Assembly: GCF_900094835.1 (NCBI RefSeq)
Contig: NZ_FMAO01000001.1
Span: 1 to 64,000, forward strand
Reading direction: 5' to 3'
DNA from: Weissella bombi
Lineage (GTDB): Bacteria; Bacillota; Bacilli; Lactobacillales; Lactobacillaceae
DNA length: 64,000 nucleotides
Both the position numbers and the translations under genes were made by a program. Positions 24,885 through 35,420 of the stretch are shown here, piece after piece. The notes under the pieces were generated by a model that saw only the letters and a list, made by a program, of their open reading frames with translations, was not told the origin of the DNA and made no database searches. Position 1 is the first letter of the stretch, and the number at the start of each line of letters is the position of its first letter.

Positions 24885-27029
24885 ATGGTTTCACAAACTG
24901 CTGTTAAAGAAAAAAAGGCGCGTGCGGTGAAAAAAACGACCACTAAAACGAAAACGCGAGCGAAGAGCAAGGCCAAGCCTAAGAAAAACTTGGTTATTGT
25001 AGAATCGCCATCTAAAGCAAAAACAATTGAAAAATATTTAGGTAAAAGCTATAAAGTCGTTGCTAGTATTGGACACATTCGTGACTTACCTAAGTCAACG
25101 ATGGGCGTTGATATTGAAAACGATTATCAACCAAAGTATATTAATATTCGCGGTAAAGGGGATGTTATTAAATCCTTGAAAAAGGATGCAAAGGCATCTA
25201 AGCATGTCTATTTAGCTTCCGACCCGGACCGTGAAGGAGAAGCAATTGCCTGGCATTTAGCTCATATTTTAGATTTGAATTTAGATGATAGTGACAATCG
25301 TGTTGTCTTTAACGAAATTACAAAAGACGCTGTAAAAGAGGCTTTTAAGCATCCTCGGAAGATTGATATGGATTTGGTAGATGCCCAGCAGGCGCGTCGT
25401 ATCTTAGATCGCCTTGTAGGTTATTCATTATCACCTATTCTATGGAAGAAAGTTAAAAAAGGATTATCAGCTGGTCGTGTGCAATCAATCGCATTAGGAT
25501 TGGTAATCAAACGTGAACAAGAAATCCAAAGCTTTGAGCCTGATGAATATTGGTCACTAGATACTATGTTTAAAAAGGGCCGGACTAAATTTAAGTCTAC
25601 TTTTTATGGTCTTGATAATAAGAAGACAACGTTACCTGATAATGATGCTGTTCAGAATGTTTTAAAGAAAATCGATAAAACACAGCCGTTTAATGTAACA
25701 AATGTTGTTTCCAAAGACCGTAAGCGTAATCCACAACCTCCATTCACCACATCAACAATGCAACAAGCGGCTAATACACAGTTAAACTTTAAAACACGTA
25801 AAACAATGATGGCTGCTCAACAACTATATGAAGGTATTAATTTAGGCGGAAAGAACGGTACGGTTGGGTTAATTACTTATATGCGTACTGATTCAACACG
25901 TTTGTCAGAGACTGCTAAATCAGAGGCAACGACATTTATTCATGACGAGTATGGTGAAGAATTCGTGGCTGCTAAACCTATCCAAGGTAAGAAGCAGGAG
26001 GGTGCACAGGATGCCCATGAGGCTATTCGACCAACCTCGGTTTTTAGAACACCATCATCAGTAAAAGATAAGTTAACTAGCGAGCAGTTTAAGCTTTATC
26101 AATTAATTTGGTCACGTTTTGTTGCCAGTCAGATGACACCAGAAATTTTAGCAACAATGGCAGTTACCATTGAGCAAAATGGTGTTACTTTTAAGGCCAA
26201 TGGTTCACAAACAAAGTTTGCTGGGTTTACTAAGGCATATCCTGCTGCGAAGAGCAAAGATAATAAATTGCCAGCCCTTGAGATTGGGGACGCGTTAGAT
26301 ATGCTAACAATGTCACCAGAACAACATTTCACGCAACCGCCTGCTCGTTACACTGAAGCAACATTGGTTAGAGCACTGGAAGAAAATGGTGTGGGACGTC
26401 CCTCAACATATGCAGCAACAATTGAAACAATTCAACGTAGAGCATATGTACGACTAGACACTAAGAAATTTGTTCCAACTGAACTAGGCGAATTGGTGCA
26501 AAATACAGTTCAAGAGTTTTTCCCAGATGTTACTAACATCAAATTTACTGCTCAGGTTGAAGCGGATTTGGATAGTGTTGAAGCCGGACAAAAGTACTGG
26601 GTTAAAGTAGTTGATGAATTCTTTACGCCATTTTCTAAGGAGCTAGAAGTAGCTGAAAAAGAAATGGAAAAAGTGGTTCTAAAGGATGAATTAGCTGGTT
26701 ATGATTGTGATATTTGTGGTGCCCCAATGTTAACTAAGTTAGGACGTTATGGTAAGTTCCATGCTTGTTCACGTTTCCCAGATTGTCGCAATACACAAAC
26801 CATCGTCGAAGAGATTGGTTTGTTATGCCCTAAGTGTAAGACAGGTCAAATTGTGGAGCGAAAAACAAAACGTGGTCGCACGTTCTATGGTTGTTCACGT
26901 TATCCTGAGTGTGATTTCGTTTCTTGGGATAAGCCAAATGAAAAAACCTTGCCAGATGGTACAACGCCTAAAGAAGACTCAGAGGAAACGAAGAAGGATC
27001 AAGATAATACAGTAAAAACATCTGATTAA
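24885..27029 (+). CDS. topA: DNA topoisomerase I
   Basis: A 714-residue type IA topoisomerase that relaxes negative supercoils. A Lys/Arg/Thr-rich extension (1-35) precedes the Toprim domain ([26 protein letters not shown]). The catalytic tyrosine is Y332 in [11 protein letters not shown], and GRPSTYA is conserved. Two C4 zinc ribbons end the protein: CDICG...CSRFPDC and CPKC...CSRYPEC. GAGGTG precedes the ATG. xerC follows after 12 bases, as in many Lactobacillales. Confidence 0.96.
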   Translation: MVSQTAVKEKKARAVKKTTTKTKTRAKSKAKPKKNLVIVESPSKAKTIEKYLGKSYKVVASIGHIRDLPKSTMGVDIENDYQPKYINIRGKGDVIKSLKKDAKASKHVYLASDPDREGEAIAWHLAHILDLNLDDSDNRVVFNEITKDAVKEAFKHPRKIDMDLVDAQQARRILDRLVGYSLSPILWKKVKKGLSAGRVQSIALGLVIKREQEIQSFEPDEYWSLDTMFKKGRTKFKSTFYGLDNKKTTLPDNDAVQNVLKKIDKTQPFNVTNVVSKDRKRNPQPPFTTSTMQQAANTQLNFKTRKTMMAAQQLYEGINLGGKNGTVGLITYMRTDSTRLSETAKSEATTFIHDEYGEEFVAAKPIQGKKQEGAQDAHEAIRPTSVFRTPSSVKDKLTSEQFKLYQLIWSRFVASQMTPEILATMAVTIEQNGVTFKANGSQTKFAGFTKAYPAAKSKDNKLPALEIGDALDMLTMSPEQHFTQPPARYTEATLVRALEENGVGRPSTYAATIETIQRRAYVRLDTKKFVPTELGELVQNTVQEFFPDVTNIKFTAQVEADLDSVEAGQKYWVKVVDEFFTPFSKELEVAEKEMEKVVLKDELAGYDCDICGAPMLTKLGRYGKFHACSRFPDCRNTQTIVEEIGLLCPKCKTGQIVERKTKRGRTFYGCSRYPECDFVSWDKPNEKTLPDGTTPKEDSEETKKDQDNTVKTSD

Positions 27030-27041
27030 AGGGGTCTTATA

Positions 27042-27968
27042 ATGATTTCGAAAGATACTGAGACTGCAAAGCAACTTTTCTTAGATTATCTACGTATTGA
27101 AAGACAATATTCTGTTGAAACACAAAAAGCCTACAAAAGTGATTTGACAGAATTCTTAAATTTTCTATCTAAAACTCAGGATGATCAAGAAATTGATTTA
27201 AATAAAATTACGACGTTTGATGTTCGTGTATTTTTATCTGAATTGTATGAAAAAGGTGACGATGCTAGAACAATTGCACGTAAGGTGAGTTCGTTGCGTA
27301 GCTTTTATCGTTTTTTAATGAATAATGAAATGGTAAAGGATAATCCGTTTGTCGGTATTACTTTGCAGAAATTTGGTAAACATTTACCACGTTATTTTTA
27401 TCAAAAAGAATTAAAAAGTATGTTTGATGTCGTTATGGCCGATCATTCAATTTTGGGTATTCGTAATTGGTTATTGTTGGAAATGTTGTATGGTACGGGT
27501 GCACGTGTTTCCGAAATTGTAAGTATGACACTTCAGACGGTTGACCAGCATGCTCGCGTCGTTACCATTACTGGAAAAGGAAATAAAATGCGAGTGGTAC
27601 CATTTGGGCGTTATGCGCTGGACGCTTTGGAACAATACTTAGCTGCTAGTCGGCCTTTATTGGCAGAAAAGCAGCAGTTACCGAATGATTATTTATTTTT
27701 AAATCAGCGAGGTAATGCGTTGACAACCGCAGGCGTTGAATATATTTTAAAGCAAATTGGCAAAAAAGCTGGTTTGACACAGGATGTAACGGCACACATG
27801 TTTCGGCATACATTTGCAACTGATTTGCTTAATAATCAAGCCGACTTAAGAACCGTACAGCAGTTATTGGGACACAGTAGTTTGAGTACCACACAAATTT
27901 ATACACACGTTACAACCGATGCTTTACAACAAAGTTATCGTAATTTTTTCCCACGCGCTTCAGAATGA
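27042..27968 (+). CDS. xerC: Tyrosine recombinase XerC
   Basis: A 308-residue site-specific recombinase that resolves chromosome dimers at dif. The N-terminal SAM-like core-binding domain (about 8-95) contains ERQYSVETQKAYKSDL. The catalytic domain has GTGARVSEI (first Arg), HMFRHTFATDLL (His and second Arg), LLGHSS and nucleophile Y287 in TQIYTHV. Placement directly after topA is typical for chromosomal XerC and argues against an integrase. The hslV-hslU-codY genes that often follow are absent. Confidence 0.93.
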   Translation: MISKDTETAKQLFLDYLRIERQYSVETQKAYKSDLTEFLNFLSKTQDDQEIDLNKITTFDVRVFLSELYEKGDDARTIARKVSSLRSFYRFLMNNEMVKDNPFVGITLQKFGKHLPRYFYQKELKSMFDVVMADHSILGIRNWLLLEMLYGTGARVSEIVSMTLQTVDQHARVVTITGKGNKMRVVPFGRYALDALEQYLAASRPLLAEKQQLPNDYLFLNQRGNALTTAGVEYILKQIGKKAGLTQDVTAHMFRHTFATDLLNNQADLRTVQQLLGHSSLSTTQIYTHVTTDALQQSYRNFFPRASE

Positions 27969-28047
27969 TTTTTATAATGATAAAATTGGTAAAGACCAAT
28001 TTTATTTGGTATGATGATTATAACGTTAACGAAACTGTGGAGGGCTT

Positions 28048-28929
28048 ATGTCAGTAAAATTAGAAAATGAAAACATTAGTGTTATTATTTCTGAGCTAGG
28101 GGCAGAATTGACTAGTGTTACAAACCGTGAATCTGGTTTAGAATATATGTGGACAGCTGACCCTAATTTTTGGGGAAGACATGCTCCTAACCTGTTTCCA
28201 ATTGTTGGTCGTTTGAAAGGTGATCGTTATAAGTATCGTGATAAAACATATTTTATGACGCAACATGGATTTGCTCGTGATAATGAGTTTGATTTAGTTG
28301 AAAAAACATCAACCTATGCACGTTTCCGATTGGTTGATACTGAAGAAACACATTCAATTTATCCTTTCCATTTTCAGTTAGATGTTATCTATCGACTAAC
28401 GAACCAAGATACTTTAGGTGTAACTTATGTCGTAACAAATACTGACTCACATGAAATTTATTTTTCTGTCGGAGGTCATCCAGGATTTAGGGTGCCGTTG
28501 GAAGAAAATGAAAAGTTTACAGATTATTATGTAAATATTGAGCCTAATCGTATTTATAATCGTTCAAAGTTAGTTGGTCCATATTTAGATAATGATTTGG
28601 ATACAACTTTTAATTCATCTATTCCATTACGTTTACGACGTGATGACTATAAAAATGATGCTATTATTTTGCGATTAGACGGTAACCCAGTATCCGTTGT
28701 TTTAGCTAGATTGGGTGTATCGCATGGTGTTACCATGCACATTCAAGATGCGCAATACGTAGGTATTTGGACACCGTATGGTAAAGAAGCACCATTTGTT
28801 TGTCTTGAACCATGGTGGGGTGTTGCTGATACAGTTAATGCTGATGGTATCATTAATCATAAGTATGGTATTAATGAACTTGCACCGGCACAAACATTTA
28901 CCGGTTCATACTCATTATCATTCTTTTAA
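28048..28929 (+). CDS. Aldose 1-epimerase family protein (LacX-like)
   Basis: A 293-residue galactose-mutarotase-like beta-sandwich. GAELTSVTN, QHGFARDNEF, VGGHPGFRVP and WTPYGKEAPFVCLEPWWG carry the conserved His and Glu residues of the fold. It falls in the LacX/YeaD-type branch, for which the sugar substrate is uncertain. A hairpin AAAATTGGT-AAAG-ACCAATTTT (27982-28003) lies in the 79-base gap upstream, and CTGTGGAGGGC serves as ribosome site. It is monocistronic, ending at a bidirectional terminator. Confidence 0.85.
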   Translation: MSVKLENENISVIISELGAELTSVTNRESGLEYMWTADPNFWGRHAPNLFPIVGRLKGDRYKYRDKTYFMTQHGFARDNEFDLVEKTSTYARFRLVDTEETHSIYPFHFQLDVIYRLTNQDTLGVTYVVTNTDSHEIYFSVGGHPGFRVPLEENEKFTDYYVNIEPNRIYNRSKLVGPYLDNDLDTTFNSSIPLRLRRDDYKNDAIILRLDGNPVSVVLARLGVSHGVTMHIQDAQYVGIWTPYGKEAPFVCLEPWWGVADTVNADGIINHKYGINELAPAQTFTGSYSLSFF

Positions 28930-28938
28930 ATATAAAAT

Positions 28939-28967
28939 TAAAAGCTCTCCCAGATGGGAGAGCTTTT
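28939..28967. terminator. Bidirectional terminator between epimerase gene and plsY
   Basis: TAAAAGCTCTCCC pairs exactly with GGGAGAGCTTTTA around a short loop. A/T runs on both sides suit the converging genes. Confidence 0.93.
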
Positions 28968-28973
28968 ATTATA

Positions 28974-29597
28974 TTATTTTTTTGACAACCAGTAGCCGAA
29001 ACCAAAGGGTACTTTAGATTCAGTACCTTTCAAAATTCGACTGATATTACCACGATGACGATAGAATACAAAAATAGTCAAAACAAGAGCGATAATTGCT
29101 AATAACCAATCATGTAACCAAAAAGCTGACAGTAGTGTAACGACTGTAAAGCCAAGCATTGATCCAATAGATACCATACTTGTTAACAGGATGGATGATA
29201 GAAAGGCAATGACTGCTGCTGTAAACATTGATGGGCTGTACAATAGTAGCACACCTACTGATGTTGCCACAGCTTTACCACCTTTAAATCCAATCCACAT
29301 AGAAAATGTATGACCAAGAATAGCGCCTAGACCGACAACCATATATGACCAATGAGGTGCATTACCCCAAATGTTTGCCATCGAAGCACCCAAAATTCCT
29401 TTACATAAATCAATAATTAATACCATGACACCTGGGAAAACACCTAATGTGCGGAAGGTATTTGTGGTTCCAATATTTCCTGAACCTAGTTTTAAAATAT
29501 CCTTATTGTAAAAGATTTTACCAATCCAATACCCAGAAGGAATTGAACCAAATAAGTAGGCTAATACAAAACTAATGATAAAATGAAAAATCGTCAC
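28974..29597 (-). CDS. plsY: Acyl-phosphate glycerol-3-phosphate acyltransferase
   Basis: A 207-residue membrane enzyme that transfers the acyl group from acyl-phosphate (made by PlsX) to glycerol 3-phosphate, the first step of phospholipid synthesis. It has five or more hydrophobic helices and the three PlsY loops: GSIPSGYWIGK, GSGNIGTTNTFR and GFKGGKAVATSVG. The start is GTG at 29597 with AGGAG 8 bases upstream. It is divergent from parE, as is common in Firmicutes. Confidence 0.95.
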   Translation of the reverse strand: MTIFHFIISFVLAYLFGSIPSGYWIGKIFYNKDILKLGSGNIGTTNTFRTLGVFPGVMVLIIDLCKGILGASMANIWGNAPHWSYMVVGLGAILGHTFSMWIGFKGGKAVATSVGVLLLYSPSMFTAAVIAFLSSILLTSMVSIGSMLGFTVVTLLSAFWLHDWLLAIIALVLTIFVFYRHRGNISRILKGTESKVPFGFGYWLSKK

Positions 29598-29709
29598 AAC
29601 GATGTCTCCTTATATTTTTTTTAATACTTATATGATTATAATTTATCACAAAACCTTCTCTATTTTATCATGTTTCTAAACTTAAGAGCTTTAAATTTTT
29701 TTAATAGTA

Positions 29710-29739
29710 TTGCGTCGGAGGTTAGTTTTGAGATATTAT
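29710..29739 (+). promoter_or_regulatory. Candidate parE-parC promoter
   Basis: TTGCGT (29710-29715) and TATTAT (29734-29739) with an 18-base spacer, placed upstream of the parE ribosome site in the 195-base plsY-parE divergent region. Confidence 0.45.
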
Positions 29740-29792
29740 GAAATTTGAAACGCGTTAAAACGCAGGATAACACAAATGAAAGGAAAACATCC

Positions 29793-31820
29793 ATGGTAAA
29801 GAAAAATGATTATTCGGATGATTCCATTACAGTTTTAGAAGGGCTTGAAGCTGTTCGAAAACGACCGGGGATGTATATTGGTTCAACAGATGGTAAAGGC
29901 TTGCACCATCTAGTGTATGAAATCTTTGATAACGCAGTTGATGAGGCATTGGCTGGGTATGGTGATGAGATTAACGTTACGATTCATGAAAACAACGCAA
30001 TTACTGTCGTTGATCACGGTCGTGGTATGCCAGTTGGAATGCATTCCTCTGGAAAGCCAACACCAGAAGTCATACTAACTGTTTTGCATGCTGGTGGTAA
30101 GTTTGGTCAAGGTGGCTATAAAACATCTGGTGGACTACATGGGGTGGGTTCTTCAGTCGTTAATGCATTATCAAGTGACTTAGTAGTCACGATTGTGCGT
30201 GATGGTATGAAGTATCAAGAACACTTTATTAATGGTGGGCACCCAGATGGAACTCTTAAAAAAATCGGTAAAACAAAAGAAAAGTCTGGGACAACGGTGA
30301 CATTTAAGCCAGATCCAGCCATTTTTTCAACAACGATTTATAATTTTAATACATTAGCTGAGCGATTACGTGAGTCAGCATTTTTGCTACGTGATGTCAA
30401 AATTACGTTAACTGATGAAAGACCTGGTCAAGAGCAAAGTGAGGTTTATCATTATTCTGAAGGAATTAAGGCGTTTGTATCATATCTAAATGAAGATAAA
30501 GATACACTCGGCGATATCATGTACTTTGATGGTACTGCCCAAGGTGTTGAAGTTGAAGTCGCAGCACAATATAACGACGGTTTTTCGGAAACGATGATGT
30601 CATTTGTTAATAATGTGCGTACGCCTGATGGTGGGACACATGAGGCTGGCTTACGTTCAGCCTGGACAAAGGCCTTTAATGAGTATGCCCGTAAGGTAAA
30701 TCTTTTGAAAGATAAAGATAAGAACTTAGAAGGTTCTGATGTTCGTGAAGGATTATCGGCGGTTATTTCCTTAAGAATCCCCGAAAATATTCTACAATTT
30801 GAGGGTCAAACAAAAGAAAAGTTAGGAACACCAGAAGCTCGTACGATTGTTGATAACATCATCACGGAACAATTAGGCTTTTATCTTATGGAGAATGGTG
30901 AATTCTCACAGGGGCTTATTCGTAAGTCATTACGAGCTAGAGAAGCCCGTGAGGCTGCACGTAAGGCACGTGATGAAGCTCGTACAGGGAAGAAAAAAGG
31001 TAAAACGGATCGATTACTTTCTGGTAAGTTAACACCCGCTCAGTCTAAAAATGCAAGTCAAAATGAGTTGTTCTTAGTTGAGGGTGATTCTGCCGGTGGT
31101 TCTGCTAAGCAAGGTCGTAATCGTAAATTCCAAGCAATTTTGCCTTTACGTGGTAAAGTTTTAAATACTGAAAAAGCTAAATTAGCTGACATTATGAAAA
31201 ACGAAGAGATTGCAACTATTATTTATACGATTGGTGCTGGTGTTGGTCCGGAATTTAATGTTGCTGATTCACATTACGATAAGATCATTATTATGACCGA
31301 TGCGGATGATGATGGTGCGCATATTCAAACATTGTTACTAACATTCTTTTATAAGTACATGCGACCATTAATTGATGCTGGTAAGGTTTACATTGCATTG
31401 CCACCGCTATACATGTTGCGTCGTGGTAAGGGTAAGCAGCAACAAGTTGAGTATGCATGGACGGATGCACAGTTAGAATCAGCTGAACAAACAATCGGAC
31501 GTGGATATACTTTGCAACGTTTTAAGGGACTAGGTGAAATGAACGCTGAACAACTTTGGGCGACAACCATGGATCCAAGTCAACGGACGTTAATTCGTGT
31601 CAAAATTGATGATGCTATGTTAGCTGAAAAACGTGTCACGACTTTGATGGGTGATAAAGTAGAACCACGTCGTAAGTGGATTGAAAGCAATGTTGCCTTT
31701 AATCTAGTTGAAGAGGGTGATACATTGCTTGATGAGGCGGAGCAAGCTGAAGAATTAAATACCCAAAGTGAAGAATTTGTGGCGCCAATTATTGAAAGTT
31801 GGCAAGACAAAAAGGAGTAA
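29793..31820 (+). CDS. parE: DNA topoisomerase IV subunit B
   Basis: A 675-residue GHKL ATPase subunit. The ATP-binding region has EIFDNAVDEALAG, DHGRGMPVG and SGGLHGVGSSVVNALS; the Toprim part has EGDSAGGSA and TDADDDGAHI. PLRGKVLNTEKAK and direct linkage to parC favour ParE over GyrB. The ATG at 29793 follows AAAGGAAAAC; an in-frame start at 29745 adds 16 residues before the family N-terminus and lacks a good site. parC follows after 6 bases. Confidence 0.95.
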   Translation: MVKKNDYSDDSITVLEGLEAVRKRPGMYIGSTDGKGLHHLVYEIFDNAVDEALAGYGDEINVTIHENNAITVVDHGRGMPVGMHSSGKPTPEVILTVLHAGGKFGQGGYKTSGGLHGVGSSVVNALSSDLVVTIVRDGMKYQEHFINGGHPDGTLKKIGKTKEKSGTTVTFKPDPAIFSTTIYNFNTLAERLRESAFLLRDVKITLTDERPGQEQSEVYHYSEGIKAFVSYLNEDKDTLGDIMYFDGTAQGVEVEVAAQYNDGFSETMMSFVNNVRTPDGGTHEAGLRSAWTKAFNEYARKVNLLKDKDKNLEGSDVREGLSAVISLRIPENILQFEGQTKEKLGTPEARTIVDNIITEQLGFYLMENGEFSQGLIRKSLRAREAREAARKARDEARTGKKKGKTDRLLSGKLTPAQSKNASQNELFLVEGDSAGGSAKQGRNRKFQAILPLRGKVLNTEKAKLADIMKNEEIATIIYTIGAGVGPEFNVADSHYDKIIIMTDADDDGAHIQTLLLTFFYKYMRPLIDAGKVYIALPPLYMLRRGKGKQQQVEYAWTDAQLESAEQTIGRGYTLQRFKGLGEMNAEQLWATTMDPSQRTLIRVKIDDAMLAEKRVTTLMGDKVEPRRKWIESNVAFNLVEEGDTLLDEAEQAEELNTQSEEFVAPIIESWQDKKE

Positions 31821-31826
31821 AGTTGA

Positions 31827-34286
31827 ATGGCAGAATCTGGAAATATTCAAGAATTAAGCCTTGAAGCGGTAATGGGTGATCGTTTCGGACGATACTCAAA
31901 ATATATTATTCAAGAACGTGCATTACCGGATATTCGAGATGGTTTGAAACCGGTACAACGTCGTATTTTGTACGCCATGAATAAAGATGGTAATACTTAT
32001 GATAAGCAATTTCGTAAGTCAGCCAAATCAGTCGGAAATGTTATGGGTAATTTTCATCCGCACGGTGATTCATCAATTTATGAAGCCCTTGTGCGTATGT
32101 CACAGGATTGGAAATTACGTGCGCCCTTAATTGAAATGCACGGTAATAATGGGTCAATTGATAATGATCCTGCTGCTGCAATGCGTTATACTGAAGCCCG
32201 TTTATCAAAGTTAGCAGGTGAAATGCTACGAGATCTTGATAAAGAAACCGTTGATATGGTCCTTAACTTTGATGATACGGAGTACGAGCCTACAGTTTTG
32301 CCAGCTCATTTTCCTAATCTATTAGTGAACGGAGCTACTGGTATTTCAGCGGGGTATGCAACTGATATTCCACCTCACAATCTAGGTGAAGTTATTGATG
32401 CGTTAATTTATTTACTTTCACATCCTAAAGCTAGCTTAGAGGATTTGATGGGCTTTGTGAAAGGTCCAGATTTTCCAACGGGTGGTATCATTCAAGGTGT
32501 TGATGGTATCAAAGCTGCTTATAAGAATGGACGTGGCCGTATTGTTGTTCGTTCAAAAACTGAAATTGTTAAGCTAAAAGGTGGCAAATCGCAAATTCAA
32601 GTTAGTGAAATTCCTTATGAAGTGAATAAAGCTAATTTAGTTAAAAAGATTGATGAAATACGATTAAATAAAGATGTTGCAGGTATTGTTGAAGTGCGTG
32701 ATGAGTCTGATCGTGATGGATTATCAATTGCTATTGAATTAAGTAAGGATGCAAATGTAAATGGAATTTTGGCTTATTTGCTAAAGAAAACAGATTTACA
32801 GGTAACTTATAATTTCAATATGGTGGCAATCCATAACCTACGTCCAGAGCGAGTTGGCTTAAAGACAGCCCTTGAAGCATTTTTAGAGCATCAAGTTGAT
32901 ATTATTACGAAACGAACAAAGTATGATTTGCGTAAAGCACAAGAGCGTCAACATATTGTTACTGGGCTAATTAAAGCACTTTCAATTTTGGACGAGGTCA
33001 TTACGACAATTCGTGGATCAAAAGATCGTAAAGATGCTAAACAAAATTTGGTTGATCAGTTTGATTTTACCTTAGAGCAAGCTGAAGCTATTGTAACTTT
33101 GCAGTTGTATCGTTTGACTAATACCGATGTGACACAGCTACAGGCTGAATTTGAAGAGTTGTCAAAGAAGATTGAACACTTTAATGAGATTCTTTCTGAG
33201 CCTAAGGTTTTGCGTCAGGAATTGCGTCAAGAGTTAAAGCTGATTAAGAAAAATTATGGTACGCCGCGTTTGACAGAAATTCAGACTGATGTGCAAGAAC
33301 TCAAATTTGATGCAACAGTCACAGTTGCGGATGAGGATGTTGCAGTGTTAGTTTCAAGAATGGGATACGTTAAACGTTCATCACTACGCTCACACAAAGC
33401 ATCTGGGGATGATAACGGTTTGCGTGAAGATGATAGTGCTGTCTTTATTGGTCACGTGAATACATTGCAACATATTTTTATGTTTACGAATAAGGGACAT
33501 GTTATTTATCGACCAATCCATGAGTTGCCAGAGTTTAAATGGAAAGAAGCCGGTGAACACTTATCACAATCGATTACTGGTTTTTTACCTGATGAAGAGG
33601 TTATCCATGTTGAGGTTGTTTCCGATATTGATAAACTAGTTGGTACTTGGCTAACCGCAACTAGCGATGGTTATATCAAACAATTTAAATTTGCAGATCT
33701 TGTACCACGTAGTACTTATAAAAAGCGTAGTATGATTTTCATGAAATTAAAGGTTAGTTCAGCAACTATTGTCGGGTTAGAGAAATTGCAACTCGGTGAT
33801 AATGCTAACCGTACAGTTGTTTTGGCATCTCGGAAGGCTATGGGACTACGTTATGATTTGACAGAAGTCCCTGTATCTGGTAACCGAACGGCAGGTGTTA
33901 AATCAATGAATTTAGCAGCTGATGATGAGATTATTAGTATGGCATCAGCAAGTGATACTCAGGCATTAGCGATTGTTACACAACGCGGTGCTTTTAAGTG
34001 GATGGCAGTTACTGAAATACCAGTTACAAGTCGTGCTCGCAAGGGCGTATTGATTATGCGTGAATTGAAAAAAGATTCACATGAGATTGTTGCAACGCAA
34101 ATTATTGATCAACATTCACCAAAACCGCTATCAATTTATACAACTCGCGGTAAACAGTTTGATGTAATGCCAACTGATCATAATTTAAGCCAACGATACA
34201 GTAATGGTAGTTTTATTATTGATGTATCAACAGCTGGCCAACCCGTGGCTATGCAGATATATGACGTTACAAAGGTAGTTAATTAA
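31827..34286 (+). CDS. parC: DNA topoisomerase IV subunit A
   Basis: An 819-residue DNA-cleaving subunit that decatenates daughter chromosomes. The catalytic tyrosine is Y121 in AMRYTEARL. The quinolone-determining segment reads HPHGDSSIYEA with S82 and E86, the residues usually found in susceptible organisms. The N-terminal cleavage domain is followed by a coiled coil (about 360-490) and a C-terminal beta-pinwheel. AAGGAG precedes the ATG. Confidence 0.96.
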   Translation: MAESGNIQELSLEAVMGDRFGRYSKYIIQERALPDIRDGLKPVQRRILYAMNKDGNTYDKQFRKSAKSVGNVMGNFHPHGDSSIYEALVRMSQDWKLRAPLIEMHGNNGSIDNDPAAAMRYTEARLSKLAGEMLRDLDKETVDMVLNFDDTEYEPTVLPAHFPNLLVNGATGISAGYATDIPPHNLGEVIDALIYLLSHPKASLEDLMGFVKGPDFPTGGIIQGVDGIKAAYKNGRGRIVVRSKTEIVKLKGGKSQIQVSEIPYEVNKANLVKKIDEIRLNKDVAGIVEVRDESDRDGLSIAIELSKDANVNGILAYLLKKTDLQVTYNFNMVAIHNLRPERVGLKTALEAFLEHQVDIITKRTKYDLRKAQERQHIVTGLIKALSILDEVITTIRGSKDRKDAKQNLVDQFDFTLEQAEAIVTLQLYRLTNTDVTQLQAEFEELSKKIEHFNEILSEPKVLRQELRQELKLIKKNYGTPRLTEIQTDVQELKFDATVTVADEDVAVLVSRMGYVKRSSLRSHKASGDDNGLREDDSAVFIGHVNTLQHIFMFTNKGHVIYRPIHELPEFKWKEAGEHLSQSITGFLPDEEVIHVEVVSDIDKLVGTWLTATSDGYIKQFKFADLVPRSTYKKRSMIFMKLKVSSATIVGLEKLQLGDNANRTVVLASRKAMGLRYDLTEVPVSGNRTAGVKSMNLAADDEIISMASASDTQALAIVTQRGAFKWMAVTEIPVTSRARKGVLIMRELKKDSHEIVATQIIDQHSPKPLSIYTTRGKQFDVMPTDHNLSQRYSNGSFIIDVSTAGQPVAMQIYDVTKVVN

Positions 34287-34362
34287 TACATTCTCTATGT
34301 ATCATCGTAAAAAATGGTGTATGATTAACATGATAAAAAATAATGAATTGGAGAATTATCTG

Positions 34363-35289
34363 ATGGCTAAGACATTGGTTTTTGGACACCAAAACCCTGA
34401 TACAGATACAATTGCATCTGCAATTTCTGCATCATATTTCTTAAACAAGGCGTACAAGTTAGAAACGGAAGCAGTAGCTTTGGGAACACCTAATGCAGAA
34501 ACAGAATATGCATTAAACTACTTTAAAGTGGAAGCTCCACGTGTAATTGAAAATGCGGATACAGAAGAAGTTATCCTAGTTGACCATAACGAAGCAAGTC
34601 AGTCAGTTGCTAATTTAGCTGATGTAACTGTTGCTGGTGTTTATGATCACCACAAGATTAACTTTACTTCAGCTGCACCATTATGGTTTATTAATAAGCC
34701 ATTGGGATCAGTTGCAACTGTTCTATATTATGAATATCAAACAGCAGGTATTGAGATACCTGCTGAAATTGCTGGTATGATGCTATCAGCTATTATTTCT
34801 GATACGCTTTTGCTAAAGAGCCCAACTACAACATCAATGGACAAGCCTGCATTAGAAGGATTGGCAAAGATTGCTGGTTTGGATGATTACGAAGCTTATG
34901 GATTAGAAATGTTGAAGGCTGGTACTGATTTATCAACTAAAACTGCTAAGGAATTGATTGATGGCGATGCTAAGTCATTTGAATTGGCTGGTCAAACGAT
35001 TCGCATTGGTCAAGTTAATACAGTTGATGTTAATGATGTATTTAATCGTCGTGATGAGATTGCAACTGCAATTTCTGATGAGTTAGCAAGTGAAAACTAT
35101 GATACGTTTGTCTTTGTTGTAACAAATATTTTGGATTCAGACTCAGACATTTTGGTATTGGGTGATAATCAAGATAAAGTCGCTGCAGCATTCGGTGTTA
35201 CGCTAACTGATGGTCGTGCATCATTGCCAGGTGTAGTATCACGTAAGAAGCAAGTTGTGCCACCATTGACAACTGCATTTGAAGGATAA
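34363..35289 (+). CDS. ppaC: Manganese-dependent inorganic pyrophosphatase
   Basis: A 308-residue family II pyrophosphatase of the DHH superfamily. Metal ligands appear in GHQNPDTDTIAS (H, D, D), LVDHNE and the DHH motif YDHHK. The C-terminal DHHA2 domain ends with SRKKQVVPPL, the family substrate-binding RKK. I chose ATG 34363 with GGAG 9 bases upstream; a reading from 34297 adds 22 unrelated residues. Confidence 0.95.
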   Translation: MAKTLVFGHQNPDTDTIASAISASYFLNKAYKLETEAVALGTPNAETEYALNYFKVEAPRVIENADTEEVILVDHNEASQSVANLADVTVAGVYDHHKINFTSAAPLWFINKPLGSVATVLYYEYQTAGIEIPAEIAGMMLSAIISDTLLLKSPTTTSMDKPALEGLAKIAGLDDYEAYGLEMLKAGTDLSTKTAKELIDGDAKSFELAGQTIRIGQVNTVDVNDVFNRRDEIATAISDELASENYDTFVFVVTNILDSDSDILVLGDNQDKVAAAFGVTLTDGRASLPGVVSRKKQVVPPLTTAFEG

Positions 35290-35338
35290 AAAAATTGCTG
35301 AACAACGCCATAATTGGTTTGTTGTTCAGCAATTTTTT
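35287..35338 (+). terminator. Rho-independent terminator after ppaC
   Basis: A-rich AAAAAATTGCTGAACAAC pairs with GTTGTTCAGCAATTTTTT. The structure also points toward the busR stop and may work in both directions. Confidence 0.92.
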
Positions 35339-35420
35339 GTTTTAAAGCTTTAAATGTAATTAAATGATATCTATATGATAAAATAAGTATTGGAAGGGCT
35401 TACTTACAATAACTAAATGT

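Noticed and set aside
27042-27968. Tyrosine recombinase as a phage or island integrase
   Set aside because: It follows topA as chromosomal XerC does, and no attachment-site repeats, tRNA insertion or mobile genes are nearby.
27982-28003. Hairpin between xerC and the epimerase gene as a terminator
   Set aside because: The stem is only nine A/T-rich pairs and the T run is short; it may equally overlap a weak promoter (TTGGTA-18-TATGAT).
29793-31820. GyrB as identity of the ATPase subunit
   Set aside because: Direct linkage to a ParC-like subunit, divergence from plsY and PLRGKVLNTEKAK favour ParE.
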